NCBI GenBank assembly: GCA_030068145.1
Contig: JAPJBO010000174.1
Span: 62,001 to 126,000 of the forward strand
DNA: 64,000 nucleotides
Reading direction: 5' to 3'
Origin: Diplonema papillatum
Taxonomy: Eukaryota; Euglenozoa; Diplonemea; Diplonemida; Diplonemidae
Made by a program: the position numbers and the translations under genes. The notes beneath the pieces were generated by a model. The model saw only the letters and a program-made list of their open reading frames with translations. It searched no databases and had not been told where the DNA came from. Below, one piece after another: positions 31,831 to 42,500 of the stretch (within the stretch, counting starts at the first letter, position 1; every line of letters starts with the position of its first letter).

Positions 31831-32784
31831 CATAGGTTAGGTCGCTTCTTCCGTCACGATCACACAATCCTGGAGGCGGCAACACTGAACAACGACAAGC
31901 TCGCACAAACTATTGCCCGCCTGTTATCTTGTACTTCGAATACTTCATCACAGCTCGACCAAGTAGTTCTCTGTGATTCACCCACCTCCAGCATCATCCC
32001 GATGTTGTCGCCTGGAAACGTGCGCTTCCTTGATAGCAGGTGGTTCTAGCCCACGCATGTTGGCACGTTGTATCGAGGATTGCCATTTGTATTCTTGCAG
32101 TGATGACGTTCTCCCCGCTGACGGGAAGCCTCGTCTGTCACAGTACCATTTACACCAAAGGAAACGCATCGCCGCTACCTTGTTTCACCGCTTGTATTCT
32201 TCTGTTGCTCCGCTGTCCTGTCGGCCAGCATGACGCCACTTGTAGCCCCAATTATCAGCAAAAAGGTTTAAGCCGCCGAGCCCTGAGAATTTGTTGCAGG
32301 TTGCACAAGAGTTAGCACGTGCGACCACGACCCGCCAAGGTGCGCAAAGAAGAAGCTAGCTCCGGGTCCAGCGTAGCGGCCAACAGGATGCTGAGCTAGA
32401 TTCGGACAAGCACGAGTCAAACTAAGGGCCTCGGCGTTTGCGCTGAACACAAAGCCGTAGAGACGGTGGCCATTGTGCAGAGCTGGCGGTGTGATACACT
32501 GGTGCTCGCAAGAAGGGAAGGTGTCTTCTATCCCAGCCCCACTACACAGCATGCATCGGGCTGGACCTCAGGTCGAACGACACCAATCCCACGGGGTCGT
32601 AGCACAAAACTTCACAAACGTCACAACGACAACTCACCTATTCCAGGCAGCAGCCCATCCCACACACGCAAGGGGATACGTGGCGGGAGGCGAGTGCGGC
32701 GGGTTTGTCATGCAGTGTTAGCGGAGCCAGTGGGCGCGTACTGTGTGGCACCGAAAGCACCCTTTTTTTCCCCCCCGAGAGCCA
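31831..32784. other. Intergenic region
   Basis: No gene supported. A segment near 32428-32480 (TTTGCGCTGAACACAAAGCC) resembles 19500-19535 in intron 1 of the zinc-finger gene (CTCGCGCTGAACACAAGCTC), an old dispersed repeat. Confidence 0.5.
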
Positions 32785-33279
32785 ATGCCTTTCTCGAGCT
32801 CGGAGCTGGCGGCATACCCGAGGCGAACTTCGCCGATGGCCCCTTCGGTGCCGCCTCTCACCCATTTGTACGCCGAAGGCAGGCTCGCGTTTGGGTCGTC
32901 GCATTTGACTGGGGTCATATCGCCACCGAGACGGCCGGTGTCCGACTCGGGTAATTTTCTGACGCGGCACCACAGAACCGAGAGGCCGCTGCACTTACCA
33001 CCCAGATCACCGCGTGTCCGATTTGAGGAGACGGGTGAACAGTTGGCACGGCAATGCCGAGAAGCCGAGCTTATGGAGGAGAACGCTCGGCTGAGAATGC
33101 AGCTCGCCTCGTCCTGCCCGTGCGCCAGCCGCCCGCCGCCGCTCCGCGCGCCCCCCGCGCCGCGGCAGATGCCCAGCAGCAATCCTTGGCTCGAAGCGCT
33201 CGCTCTTTCCGAGCAGTACCTGAACCTCGTCGATCGATGCTCGTCGCCCAGCTACCAAAGCAGCCGCCGCAGCAGCTGA
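32785..33279 (+). CDS. Small protein with predicted coiled coil, function unknown
   Basis: 164 residues from the ATG at 32785 (GAGCCAATGCC). Ser/Pro-rich N-terminus (MPFSSSELAAYPRRTSPMAP), then a charged helix, probably a short coiled coil (FEETGEQLARQCREAELMEE then NARLRMQLA), then a Pro-rich stretch and a C-terminal segment WLEALALSEQYLNLVD. Composition is protein-like, and the 3' part has a decayed copy downstream, as seen at two other genes in this window. I do not recognise a family. An extra upstream exon or the in-frame ATG at 32743 are alternatives. Confidence 0.45.
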   Translation: MPFSSSELAAYPRRTSPMAPSVPPLTHLYAEGRLAFGSSHLTGVISPPRRPVSDSGNFLTRHHRTERPLHLPPRSPRVRFEETGEQLARQCREAELMEENARLRMQLASSCPCASRPPPLRAPPAPRQMPSSNPWLEALALSEQYLNLVDRCSSPSYQSSRRSS

Positions 33280-33284
33280 GGAGG

Positions 33285-33460
33285 CTTCGCTCTGCGTCCT
33301 GCCCCACGCATCTTCCGCTGCACGGCGGCTTTCTGACCAGTGCCCCGACCGAATCTGTACTTCGCTCGGGTGAAAATGCATCTCGCCCACACGCCATCCA
33401 CTAGAAGCGTTAGCTCTTTTCCGAGCAGTGCCAGGACCTTGTTTATTGATGCGTAGGGCG
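33285..33460 (+). pseudogene. Decayed tandem copy of the 3' end of the coiled-coil gene
   Basis: GAAGCGTTAGCTCTTTTCCG then AGCAGTGCCAGGACCTTGTT at 33399-33440 matches GAAGCGCTCGCTCTTTCCGA and AGCAGTACCTGAACCTCGTC at 33194-33233. AATGCAT(C)TCGCCC at about 33376 resembles AATGCAGCTCGCCTC at 33096. Divergence is higher than for the other 3' duplicates, and the frame is broken. Confidence 0.6.
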
Positions 33461-34230
33461 ATTTCTCGGGTCAAATTTATTCCTATGGGTCTGGCCGAGC
33501 TATTTCTGGGCCCCAGCCATTTGATGTGCCGGGCTGAGCCGAGCGCGCTTCTCCGTGCCGCATTGAATGTGCTAGTTTGTACCACCTGCGATCATCCACG
33601 CCTGTCGGTGTGGCTCATGATTGCTCTACCTGTTGTTGATTGTAGCTTGTAGGTCCTCTCCCGTTGTAATTGTTTCTCCTTTGCTTTTACGCACACTCTT
33701 CAGAGAGTCTCGCTAGATAGCACCCAAGCCCCTTCACGCGTTTATTATTTATTGTCTGCTGGGGTGCCTCGTTGTTGCTGTGGTCGGTGTCAGCTTCCTC
33801 GGATTGGTGTCGTTTTTGAGGAGGCTTCCAGAGGTGCCAATTTGGATCAGAATCGGTCCTGAGATAGTGTTTTGAGCACCCGATGGTGTCGCCCAGGCGG
33901 CACATCGTTGTTCCACATTGACGCAGGTGTCTGAAGGCGCTCAGCGGGACTGAGATTTCGAGGGTGGGACCTCTTTCTCAGTGGTCTAACGGTTCTTTGG
34001 TCTCGTTTCATGCTCAACAGTGTCGGTTAGATAAGGATTAAACGCTCAAACGCTCAAAACGGACCGATCTCGGCTTTTCCACTCTGAGTCGGATGTCCTG
34101 CGATGCCTCATGGAACACTCCATCGGGTGAAATCTGCTCAAGAATAATCGATCCAGCATCATTGTTTCACGACAGGCTTTGCGGGAGAAACTAAAGGTCT
34201 CTCGCTAATGCACACCACGTAGCGCCGGGG
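33461..34230. other. Intergenic region upstream of the tRNA-splicing endonuclease gene
   Basis: No coding segment or recognisable repeat beyond AT-richer simple sequence. Confidence 0.5.
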
Positions 34231-34926
34231 ATGGGCAATTTCTGGCCCTCGACGGCCGAAGGCCCCCCGGTCGTCGAAATTCACGTCTCGGGCGAGTGCG
34301 CGCGTTGCTGGAGCAAGGAAGGCGCCGAAGCTTTGCGCGGGCTCCGTGTGCTCGGGGCGGGCACGAGGAGCAGCAAGAATGACGAACCTGGGGGGGCTCC
34401 CTCGGTTGTCCCGACGTTGCCGTCTCGCAGGATTCGGCTGCAAACGGAGTTGCCGGTTGCCCTCCCGATGGACGTAGTTTCCGGCCTCGCGCTGGCGGGA
34501 AAGGTGCGGATGATATCAGATGATGCCGAAGATCACCATACGCCGAAGCCTTCCAACGAAGCCATCGCGGCTCTCTTCTTCTTGTCCCAGGGGTACTGGG
34601 TTCTGAACGGGATCAAGTACGGCGCCACCTTTGCGATCTACCCGAAGGATCCCGGCTTGTGCCACTCTTCGCACCTCGTCCGCGTTGTCGACAGAACGCC
34701 TTCCCCACGAGACGTCGTGGGCTGCTCTCGATTAGCTCAGGCACTGCACAAGTCATTCATTTTCGTCAACGTGGCCCCTCTCGGTGTCGCTCCTAAAGGG
34801 GACCCGACGTTTCCACCGGGCCCTTGCGGTGCCGTGCCCGCATTGCAGGCCGCACTGCAAAAGCAGCTGCGCGATTCCAAGTCCTACGTCGAAGTCCTCG
34901 TCATCAAGTATGAGAGAGGCGTGTAG
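34231..34926 (+). CDS. tRNA-splicing endonuclease catalytic subunit, Sen34-like
   Basis: 231 residues, intronless. The C-terminal half is the tRNA-intron endonuclease catalytic domain: GYWVLNGIKYGATFAIYPKD followed by PGLCHSSHLV, then SRLAQALHKSFIFVNV. The family's catalytic triad is visible as Tyr137 (AIYP), His145 (LCH) and Lys174 (HKSF). The Tyr-His spacing of eight residues matches the Sen34/TSEN34 pattern. In eukaryotes Sen34 sits in the Sen2-Sen34-Sen15-Sen54 complex and cuts the 3' splice site of tRNA introns. The N-terminal half (VVEIHVSG ... MDVVSGLALAG) fits the family's less conserved N-terminal domain. Length is slightly short of yeast and human Sen34. Sen2 is the main alternative. 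Start ATG is the first in frame; the downstream gene begins 636 bp later. Confidence 0.82.
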   Translation: MGNFWPSTAEGPPVVEIHVSGECARCWSKEGAEALRGLRVLGAGTRSSKNDEPGGAPSVVPTLPSRRIRLQTELPVALPMDVVSGLALAGKVRMISDDAEDHHTPKPSNEAIAALFFLSQGYWVLNGIKYGATFAIYPKDPGLCHSSHLVRVVDRTPSPRDVVGCSRLAQALHKSFIFVNVAPLGVAPKGDPTFPPGPCGAVPALQAALQKQLRDSKSYVEVLVIKYERGV

Positions 34927-35562
34927 GGGACCGGAGGCCCGGGCAGCGGATCTCGCCTTCAATCTAAACTTGCCGACGTGGTTTTAGCACTTTCCATGTC
35001 GTTGGCTGCTCTCGGTTATCCCAGCACCGCCAGCGTTTAAGGAGCAGCAATGTATCCATTGTAGCGAGCCACAAGCGCGCCTCCGGAGCGACTTACTCCC
35101 ACCTTAGCAGCACGAAGAGAAGTGAGGAGACCGGAAACTCCCCGGAGATGGTCCCTGCACTCTAACTCGTCTCTCTCTCTCTTTGCTTATGTTGGTCCAA
35201 CGGCACGTTGCAGCCAGTCTATTTGCGGAGGAAGTTGGGCAGCTGCTAGCCCATAGAGTCCACATCAGGCGATGCTAACTCCGAAAGATGCCGTTTATGC
35301 CAGCCAAGTTCATAGCAGCGTTGTTTTCAATCCCTTTGGCTCCTCCAACCTGGCCAACACACACCAACACACACCAACACGCACGTTATCAACCACGGCC
35401 AATGCGATTTTATTATCGCTACATGAATCTCATTCGTACAGTACCGCATCAGAAGGTTTTTGAAACCCGGGTCAAAAGAGCTGACCAGAATTACAGATGT
35501 ACAAGTGATAGCAGCTCGTGAGCACCTCAGATACTTCCGCAGGTTAGAGAACATTTGGCGAT
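34927..35562. other. Intergenic region with R1 copy 4
   Basis: Holds R1 at 35071-35185 and an ACACACCAAC microsatellite-like stretch at about 35358. No coding segment supported. Confidence 0.5.
35071..35185 (+). repeat. Dispersed repeat R1, copy 4
   Basis: GCGCGCCTCCGGAGCGACTT ... AGCACGAAGAGAAGTGAGGA ... TGGTCCCTGCACTCTAACTC and a TCTC tail; closest to copy 1 at 826. Confidence 0.88.
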
Positions 35563-37996
35563 ATGAACGGTGCTCTGCAGTCTGCGAAAAGCACCCTCGC
35601 GCTTGAAGGTACGGTCGACGATACGCACGTGGAGCAGGTCGACGTGTTGGGCAATCGGAAGTTGACGGTACTGCTGGACGGAGGAGAGACGAAGGTTGGC
35701 CCGAATCAGATCCACATCGTTTTCACCGGCGACTGGGCAACGGCCTGCAGCTTTCTGTCCAAAGGAGACAACCTTTCGGTCTCTGGCTTCGATGTTAGCG
35801 TCACTCAGGACATCCGGAAGCCGTTTGAAGCTCTCGTGACAGACTTGTCGCGTGTCGTCATCAAGCGAGAGCGCCTCATCATTCTGACCGCCGAAGACGT
35901 GCCAACGTTCGACTATGGGAGGGACAAGACAGACACAGAACGCGAGCGCTTGCCCCCTCGGAACAATCCCGCGGCATCAGGGCGTGCGGGCGTGTGTCTT
36001 GGGGCCAACCAGTACTTGAAGATGGGGAGGTACTACGACGTCATTTACGGCGGGAAGGAGGAGTTCACGTCGAAGGCGCAGTTCGTGCTGAGCATCATCA
36101 GCAGGCGCTGCAAAAAGAGCGTCCTCGATCTAGCGTGCGGCAGCGGGCTTTACTCCTTCTTCCTACGGTATGCCTTCGTTTGCGGACCAGAAGAAGACAG
36201 CAGAATTGCGGGCCCCGGATATCTATTGCAACAAGCCAGGGATCCTTTGGTCCTTCCCAAGGTTAAGCCCACATTGTGCAGACCACTCATTGGAGATATG
36301 CCGATACAGGCAGCGGGCTTTACTCCTTCTGCCTACGGTATGCCTACGTTTGCGGACCAGAAGAAGACAGCAGAATTGCGGGCCCCGGATATCTATTGCA
36401 ACAAGCCAGGGATCCTTTGGTCCTTCCCAAGGTTAAGCTCACATTGTGCAGACCACTCATTGGAGATATGCCGATACAGGCAGCGGGCTTTAATCCTTCT
36501 TCCTACGGAATGCCTTCGTTTGCGGACCAGAAGAAGACAGCAGAATTGCGGGCCTGCTACACCCCCCGGATATCTGTTGCAACAACAAGCCAGGGATCCT
36601 TTGGTCCTTCCAAGGTTAAGCTCACACTGTCACATTGTGCAGACCACTCATTGGAGATATGCCGATACAGGCAGCGGATTGCAAATCAGCCTACGAACGA
36701 GAAAAGGTGACGCCGCTAACCCGCACGCATTCAGCACGAAAAAAAGTGATCCATCTTTCAAAGGGGGCTTGCGCTCTCAAAATAAAGTCGACGCGAACGC
36801 GAGTGTTCGGCAGAAGCGGCGCGCCTTTCACCTGGGGATTGAAGGGGCTTGCGCCCTCTAAACGAAAATACTCGACGTTGCTGCTTCGACTCCGTATGGA
36901 AGGGAGGAAATATATTCGCTTACACCACCGTGTGTTGTTTTCTCACTCAGGACTTTGACCTGGTGTGTTTGTGTGATTTGTCGTGTGAGGGGTAGACCCG
37001 CATGACCTCACGTCCGTTCAACACATGGTTCGGTAGTTACAGCACTTGGGATCCCTTCTGTTCTTTGTCGGGCAGCATCGTCGAGCATTTCCGAAAGACA
37101 AAGGGGGCTTGCGCTCTCAAAAGAAATCGACGCGAACACGAGTGTTCGACCAAAGCGGCGCGCCTTCTACCTGGGGATAGAAGGGCGCCCTCTAAACTAG
37201 AAAACTCGACGAATCGCGCGAGCACGCAACATGTCTTCACCGCGTTCCCCGCAGGTATTACGACGTGAAAGTGACAGGCGTCGACGCGAGCCCCGCCCTC
37301 CTGAAGGTCGCCCAAGAAAAGCTGCAGTTCCAGTTGGAGACGGAGCCGAGCGAAAAGCCGGCCGCCCGGTTCGTAGCCGGAGAGATGAGCACGCTCGCGT
37401 TGACGGACGCAGGCAAGACGAAGCGGTCGAACGGGGGTGAGCAGGAGTTCGAGCTGCTCGAGCAATTCGACTGCATCCTCTGCTTGGACTCGCTGCAGCT
37501 GCTGCCTTCGGTCGACCGCGTGCAGTTGGCCTTGCGGCGGGCGTGGTACCACCTGGAGCCTTCCGGCATCCTCCTGGTGTCGATTCCCAACACGTACCAC
37601 CCCAGCACCTTCACCGTGGGCCAGGAGCACCGGCGCCACGTCGTCAACAACACCGGCGCGCTGACCCTCTCGGCCGCTCGGTTCGACAGAGGCGCGCTGG
37701 ACGTCATCGTCCGGACGCAGCGGCTCGCCGACGAGAAGCGGCGGGTCGACTTCATCGGGTCCGCCCTGCTCTGCGACTCTTCTCGGAACGAGTATTTCGC
37801 CGCGTTCGAGGACTCGGTCGAGGAGCTGCTCATCACCCCGAGCGTCTTCGAAGGCATGCTCGACAACGAAAAATTCGAAGTGCTCCACATGTACGGCGAC
37901 CTGGAAGGCTCCGAATACAACGCCCGGGTGTCGCTCGTTCGGTTTTACGTCTGCCAGCGAATGACGTTCGAAGAAGTCCCCCCCGATAGTGACTGA
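35563..37996 (+). CDS. Class I SAM-dependent methyltransferase with OB-fold-like N-terminal domain (2 exons)
   Basis: Exons 35563-36167 and 37255-37996 join in frame (TAC|G GTATGCC ... CCGCAG|G) to give 448 residues. Splicing unites motif I (VLDLACGSGLYSFFLR, from residue 187) with the next strand (YYDVKVTGVDASPALLKVAQ), the normal order for a Rossmann methyltransferase, where GVDAS carries the acidic SAM-binding residue. FDCILCLDSLQLL is motif IV-like and LEPSGILLVSIPN is the following strand. Residues about 20-125 (KLTVLLDGGE, IHIVFTGDWA, FLSKGDNLSVSGFDVS) look like a beta-rich OB fold, somewhat reminiscent of telomere or single-strand-binding OB folds, but this is by eye only. The substrate is unknown. 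The 1087-bp intron is full of repeats. Confidence 0.78.
36140..36690 (+). repeat. 170-bp tandem repeat copying the exon 1 end and splice donor
   Basis: GCAGCGGGCTTTACTCCTTC occurs at 36140, 36310 and 36480 (exact 170-bp period), and a partial fourth unit begins at 36671 after a 21-bp expansion. Each unit contains the last ~28 bases of exon 1, the donor region and intron sequence, and ends in GCCGATACAG. The donor CTACGGTATGCC is intact in units 1 and 2 and changed to CTACGGAATGCC in unit 3. Confidence 0.92.
36758..37210 (+). repeat. Direct repeat pair (~115 bp) flanking an R3 copy in the intron
   Basis: 36760-36875 and 37095-37210 both read AGGGGGCTTGCGCTCTCAAA, then GTCGACGCGAAC with a CGAAC..GTTCG hairpin, then AGCGGCGCGCCTT, ACCTGGGGAT and GCCCTCTAAAC. 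Each has the GGGCTTGCGC motif (or its remnant) at both ends. The R3 element lies between the two copies. Confidence 0.85.
36917..37083 (+). repeat. Dispersed repeat R3, copy 2
   Basis: Matches the reverse complement of 11752-11918 across its full length: CGCTTACACCACCGTGTGTT ... GTTCAACACATGGTTCGGTA ... TTGTCGGGCAGCATCG. Lies in the methyltransferase intron between the two 115-bp direct repeats. Confidence 0.9.
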
Positions 37997-38360
37997 GACT
38001 TTCGAACACGTGCCACCCCAGCACCTTCACCGTGGGCCAGGAGCACCGGCGCCACGTTGTCAACAGCACCGGCACGCTGACCCTCTCGGATTGACAGAGG
38101 CGCGCGGGTCGACTTCATCGGGTCCGCCCTGCTCTGCGACTCTTCTCGGAACGAGTATTTCGCTGCGTTCGAGGACTCGGTCGAGGAGCTGCTCATCAAC
38201 CCGAGCGTCTTCGAAGGCATGCTCGACAACGAAAAAATTGAATTGCTCCACATGTACGGCGACCTGGAAGGCTCCGATTACAACGCCCGGGTGTCGCTCG
38301 TCCGGTATTACGTCTGCCCCGCGAATGACGTTCGAAGAAGTCCCCCCCGATAGTGACTGG
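37997..38360 (+). pseudogene. Tandem duplicate of the methyltransferase 3' end
   Basis: Repeats about 37585-37996 of the gene (CACCCCAGCACCTTCACCGT ... TCGTCCGGTATTACGTCTGC), with a ~60-bp deletion near 38093 and small indels that break the frame. The gene's stop context GTGACTGAGACTTTCG corresponds to GTGACTGGGACTCTCG at the end of the duplicate, so the TGA is TGG there. No start or catalytic motif I, so non-functional on its own. Confidence 0.9.
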
Positions 38361-39569
38361 GACTCTCGCGGCCGACACGCATCCCCTTTCAGTGTTTTTG
38401 CCGCCGATTCAGAACCGTGGACACATACCATTGTTGTCCAACTGGTCCGAAAGGCACCTTCCCCGCCTCGGTCGCGTCCGAAATTGATCGATCGCGAAAG
38501 AAAGCCCCTTTGAAGAACGATCTCGCAACACTGCGAAGGGAACGCGGAGTCGCTTGGAATGTTGAGCCGGTCCGTCCCTATCACTTGAAGATGCATCGAA
38601 GTGCCTGCCGCTGTTTATCACAGTGAATCACGGTCCACCACGGTCTATCAGGTCCATCCCTAGTCCCTAGAGCTGCATCGAATTGCCCGGTGCTGAATTA
38701 TTCGGTCTATCACGGTCTATCAAGAGGGGATGGACCGGCTCAAATGTGGCGTCAGCAGCTGCAGCACTCCAGTACTGCTGCTTCCTCCCTTTTAAGTGCG
38801 GCTTGCATATCTGACATCCTGAGCCCACATAGTTGACTCCTTGGTCCGTGTTTCGTAACGGGTGGTGATCATCCTCGTGTCTGATAGTGCGTAAGGCCAA
38901 CAGGGGCTAAAACGCATATTCATGCCGCAGCTGCAGAAGCGGAGATGCGTAGTACAGTACCTTAAACAACAACAACAAGGCGGACCGATATTGGCAATGC
39001 AAGAGTCAGTCCTGCTGAGGGGCCCCCTACCTACATGATACATCACACTAGCCATGTGCCTCTATGGCTCCATCTACTACCACAACCTGATGCTACGTCT
39101 AGCAATGCGCAAGAGTAGGCAAAGGTAGAAAGCTTTTATCGGTGTGAGTGTCACCAACTCTGGCCTGCGAAGGCCCTCACACTGATGCCGCCCAGTGCTC
39201 ATTTACACTCTCTAAATGTCCGGAGCGAGACGGTGCTGTGCCCACCTGTTTCTACCTTTTGTTGTGTAGCGGCGTTCTCATATGCATCCGCGCAAAGCTT
39301 GTGACGCGGAGCGCAGTCTGCAAACGAGTCAAACCGCCTGCTGCTCACCACACACGACACACCCGAACACAGAGTTCGGGGTGCGTGTTGAATACCAAAT
39401 CGAAAATCCAGAGGGCCGAAGCCTCGGAATCGCTCACCCCGGGGAGGGTGACGGTGACGGTGACGGTATCAATTGAAAGCTGTGAAGGCAACCGGGAGGG
39501 GAGGCGGGGAGGGAAGCGCAAGCAAGCGGGCGAGCCTCCAGAGGGGTTGGTTCAGGGACCTCAGCAGCC
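38361..39569. other. Intergenic region with an M2 element
   Basis: Holds M2 copy 2 (38562-38743). The last 130 bases before the cullin start are purine-rich and include GGTGACGGTGACGGTGACGG at 39448. No coding segment supported. Confidence 0.5.
38562..38743. mobile_element. TIR element M2 (MITE-like), copy 2
   Basis: 182 bp. TTGAGCCGGTCCGTCCCT at the left and AGGGGATGGACCGGCTCAA at the right are inverted repeats (one mismatch in the first 16). ATG flanks both ends, a likely 3-bp target duplication. The interior has GGTCTATCACGGTCTATCA direct repeats like those of copy 1. No coding capacity. Confidence 0.78.
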
Positions 39570-42500
39570 ATGGATCCCGACTTGCCGGAGACGCTCGAGG
39601 AGGACTGCGAGAAGCTGCAAGCAGCCTTCGACAAGGTGGTCAACACGGTCGAGAGCGGGTACGTGCGGCCCATCAGCCCGGAGGAGCAAATGGCGATATA
39701 CAAGGTCGTCTACGACCAGTGCACGTTTTCCAGCGGGAACGCGCCGAACACCATACCCGACGTCCTCTACAACCGCTACGGCGACATGGTGACCCGCTAC
39801 CTGAAGGAGAGGCGCTTCGAAAGTGCCGGAATGCCGTCCGAGGCTCTCCTCCGGCTCGTCGTGCGGCGGTGGGAGAATCACAAGATGATCGTGAAGACGA
39901 CGGTCAAGCTCGTGGGGTACCTGGACCGCTTCTTCACCAAGCACACGTCGGTCGACAGCACGTCGGAGAAGGGACTGCGCTGCTTTCTAACGCACGTCTA
40001 CACGCCGGTGAAGGAGGACCTGCGGAACGCGATCTTCCAGCACATCGAGCGTGAGCGGGAAGGCGAAGTCGTCGAGCGCGCCCTCCTGCGGCAGGCGGTG
40101 ATGGTCTTCATCGAAATGGGCATCGGCATCGAGCCGTTCAAGGTGTACCTCACCGACTTCGAAGCCCCGTTTCTGGCGTTCACGGGGCAGTTTTACCAGA
40201 GGGAGGCGAGCAAGTGGGTCGTCGAAAACTCGGCCACCGAGTACATGAAGAAGGCAGAGCAGCGCCTCATGGAAGAGGCCCAGAGGGCCGAAGCGTACCT
40301 CCACCGCAACTCCGAGAAGCGCCTGATCAAGGTCGTCGAGGAAAAGCTGCTGGCCGACCAGCAGAAGCAGCTCCTCGAGATGGAGGACACTGGCTTCGTC
40401 GCCCTCCTCCGCGACAACCGCCTGGACGACATCGCTCGGAAGTACAGCCTCTTCTCCCGGATTCCGAAGGGGCTCCTCCCCATCGCGAAGCTCATGTACG
40501 AGTACGTCACGACCGAAGGGAAGCAAATCGTGCAGAAGCACTCGAACTCGCCGGAGCTCTGCTACAAGGCGTACACGAAGGACCTCCTCGACGTCCACCA
40601 GAAGTACCGCAGCATCCTCAAGAACCAGCTCGGCGACAACGTGACCTTCCAGAAGGCCGTCAAGGACGCATTCGAAGCCTTCGTCAACCAACAAGTCACC
40701 TCCCACGTCAAAGGCGCACCCCCTGGCACCCCTGCCGGAAAGGTGCGCTTTCGAGTTCTGTTTCGTTTGCAGCTTCCATCGGGTGGTTCATCCCAGGCCT
40801 CTGAGTGTAGACAACCCCCGTTTTGGCACTTTCTGTGTTAACAATGCATTGTTGGTACTAGCAATTAGTAGTTGTCAGCGTACTACATGAAACTTACCAA
40901 AGCAGGTGAGTTCCGCTAGTGCGCACAAACAAGAAATCCTCAAGCCGACCCCTTATTGAACGCTAGTAAGAAGTATTGACAGGCGGTTTAATCTGGATGC
41001 GTCGAATGCACGCACAAAACTCCGTCGGCTACTAACAAGCCAATGGACACCACGCTACCACACTGCACTACTACACAGGTTTCTTCGTCGGAGCTCATCG
41101 CCAACTACTGCGATATGTTGATGAAGAACGCCGCGAACAAAATGGACGACGACGAACTCGAAGACGTCCTGGAGCAGGTCGTCGCCATCTTTGGCTACAT
41201 CAACGACAAGGACTTGTTCCAAGAGTTCTACAGGTACACATTGTATTCTCCTCTTTATTTCCTGCCTTCCATTCGGAGTCGAAGCAGCTACGTCGAGTAT
41301 TTCTTTTCTATCGAAGCGGAGACATGCGGGAACGCCTGCATCGGGGGTGCCACTGAGTACCTCGGGGGCGGGGGGTGCTTTGAGCATTGCGGTATTCGAG
41401 TGTTGCAGGAAACGCTCTGCACACTCAGCCTGGGATGGGTGGGTTCGTGTCGTGGATCCTGCGCGGGAACTGGGGAGGCTGAGAGTCATCCCAGGCATCT
41501 TGTTAAGAACCATCCATCCATCCATCAGCCGGCTGACCCCCCCCCCTCATAGGCTATTTTCACTGTGTGAGGGGGGAGACGCTACCTGTCACTCTCTAAG
41601 GTGGTCACCACGGTGGGCGGTCAGAAAAAAAATTTTTTTTGCCCCAAATACCCCAAATACCACACTTTGGAAAATTTTTGTGGGCCCACTTTTGGCAGGG
41701 AATTTTGACCATTTCACCTTAGAGAATTTGACCACCCAGCCTCCAAGGCAACTGCACTGTAGAGGGGAGGGGGGGGGGGGGTCTGGTTTATCCGGCCATC
41801 CGGCCAAAGTGGCTGATCCTTAACAAGAGCGCTGAGTCATCCCCCCCTCCCCACAATTTGGACGAACCATTGATGAAGAGTGGCGACTCTTACCGAGCTA
41901 GAAAACCTTGATGCGGAATGACCTGCTGACGATTGCCTCTCTGCGCGGTCCGAGTCGAGGTGGGTAACGTGTTCAACATACACAGGAAAGACTCTATGAC
42001 CCTCCCCTCCCCGAAGTGCCCTGAGTTTTTTAACTGATGGCTCACGCACGGTTGTAGGGGCCTCCTCCCCGTTACGGATTCGCCTGTGCTCTAGTAGCAC
42101 GGGTGGTCCTGGCTGTGACGAGCTACGAACAGCCGCCTGACAAACCAGACTCACACCGCAGTCCTGTCTGCAGACACCCAGGTTCCGCGCTGATGATGGT
42201 CCGCCGTATGTGTCCGTGGCTTAAAGGACCGAAACACGGCGCAGACGGGACCAGTGCGGTGTTGAACACATACCCATTTCAAGCCTTCTTGCAATCCCCC
42301 CAAATTTGTTGCACTCGTCCTTTGCCTTACGTCTCATTCAACCATCAACAGGAAGCAATTGTCCAAGCGGTTACTCGTTTCGACGGTGAACGACGATTGC
42401 GAGCGGTCCCTCATCTCGCGGCTCAAAATGCGGCAAGGAGCCCCCTACACATCACGCCTGGAAGGCATGCTGAAGGACAAGAACCTTTCTGCCGACTGGC

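Noticed and set aside
36168-36861. Read-through of methyltransferase exon 1 into the intron
   Set aside because: The frame stays open by chance through the 170-bp repeats, but splicing to 37255 restores the methyltransferase fold exactly, so read-through is not the main product.
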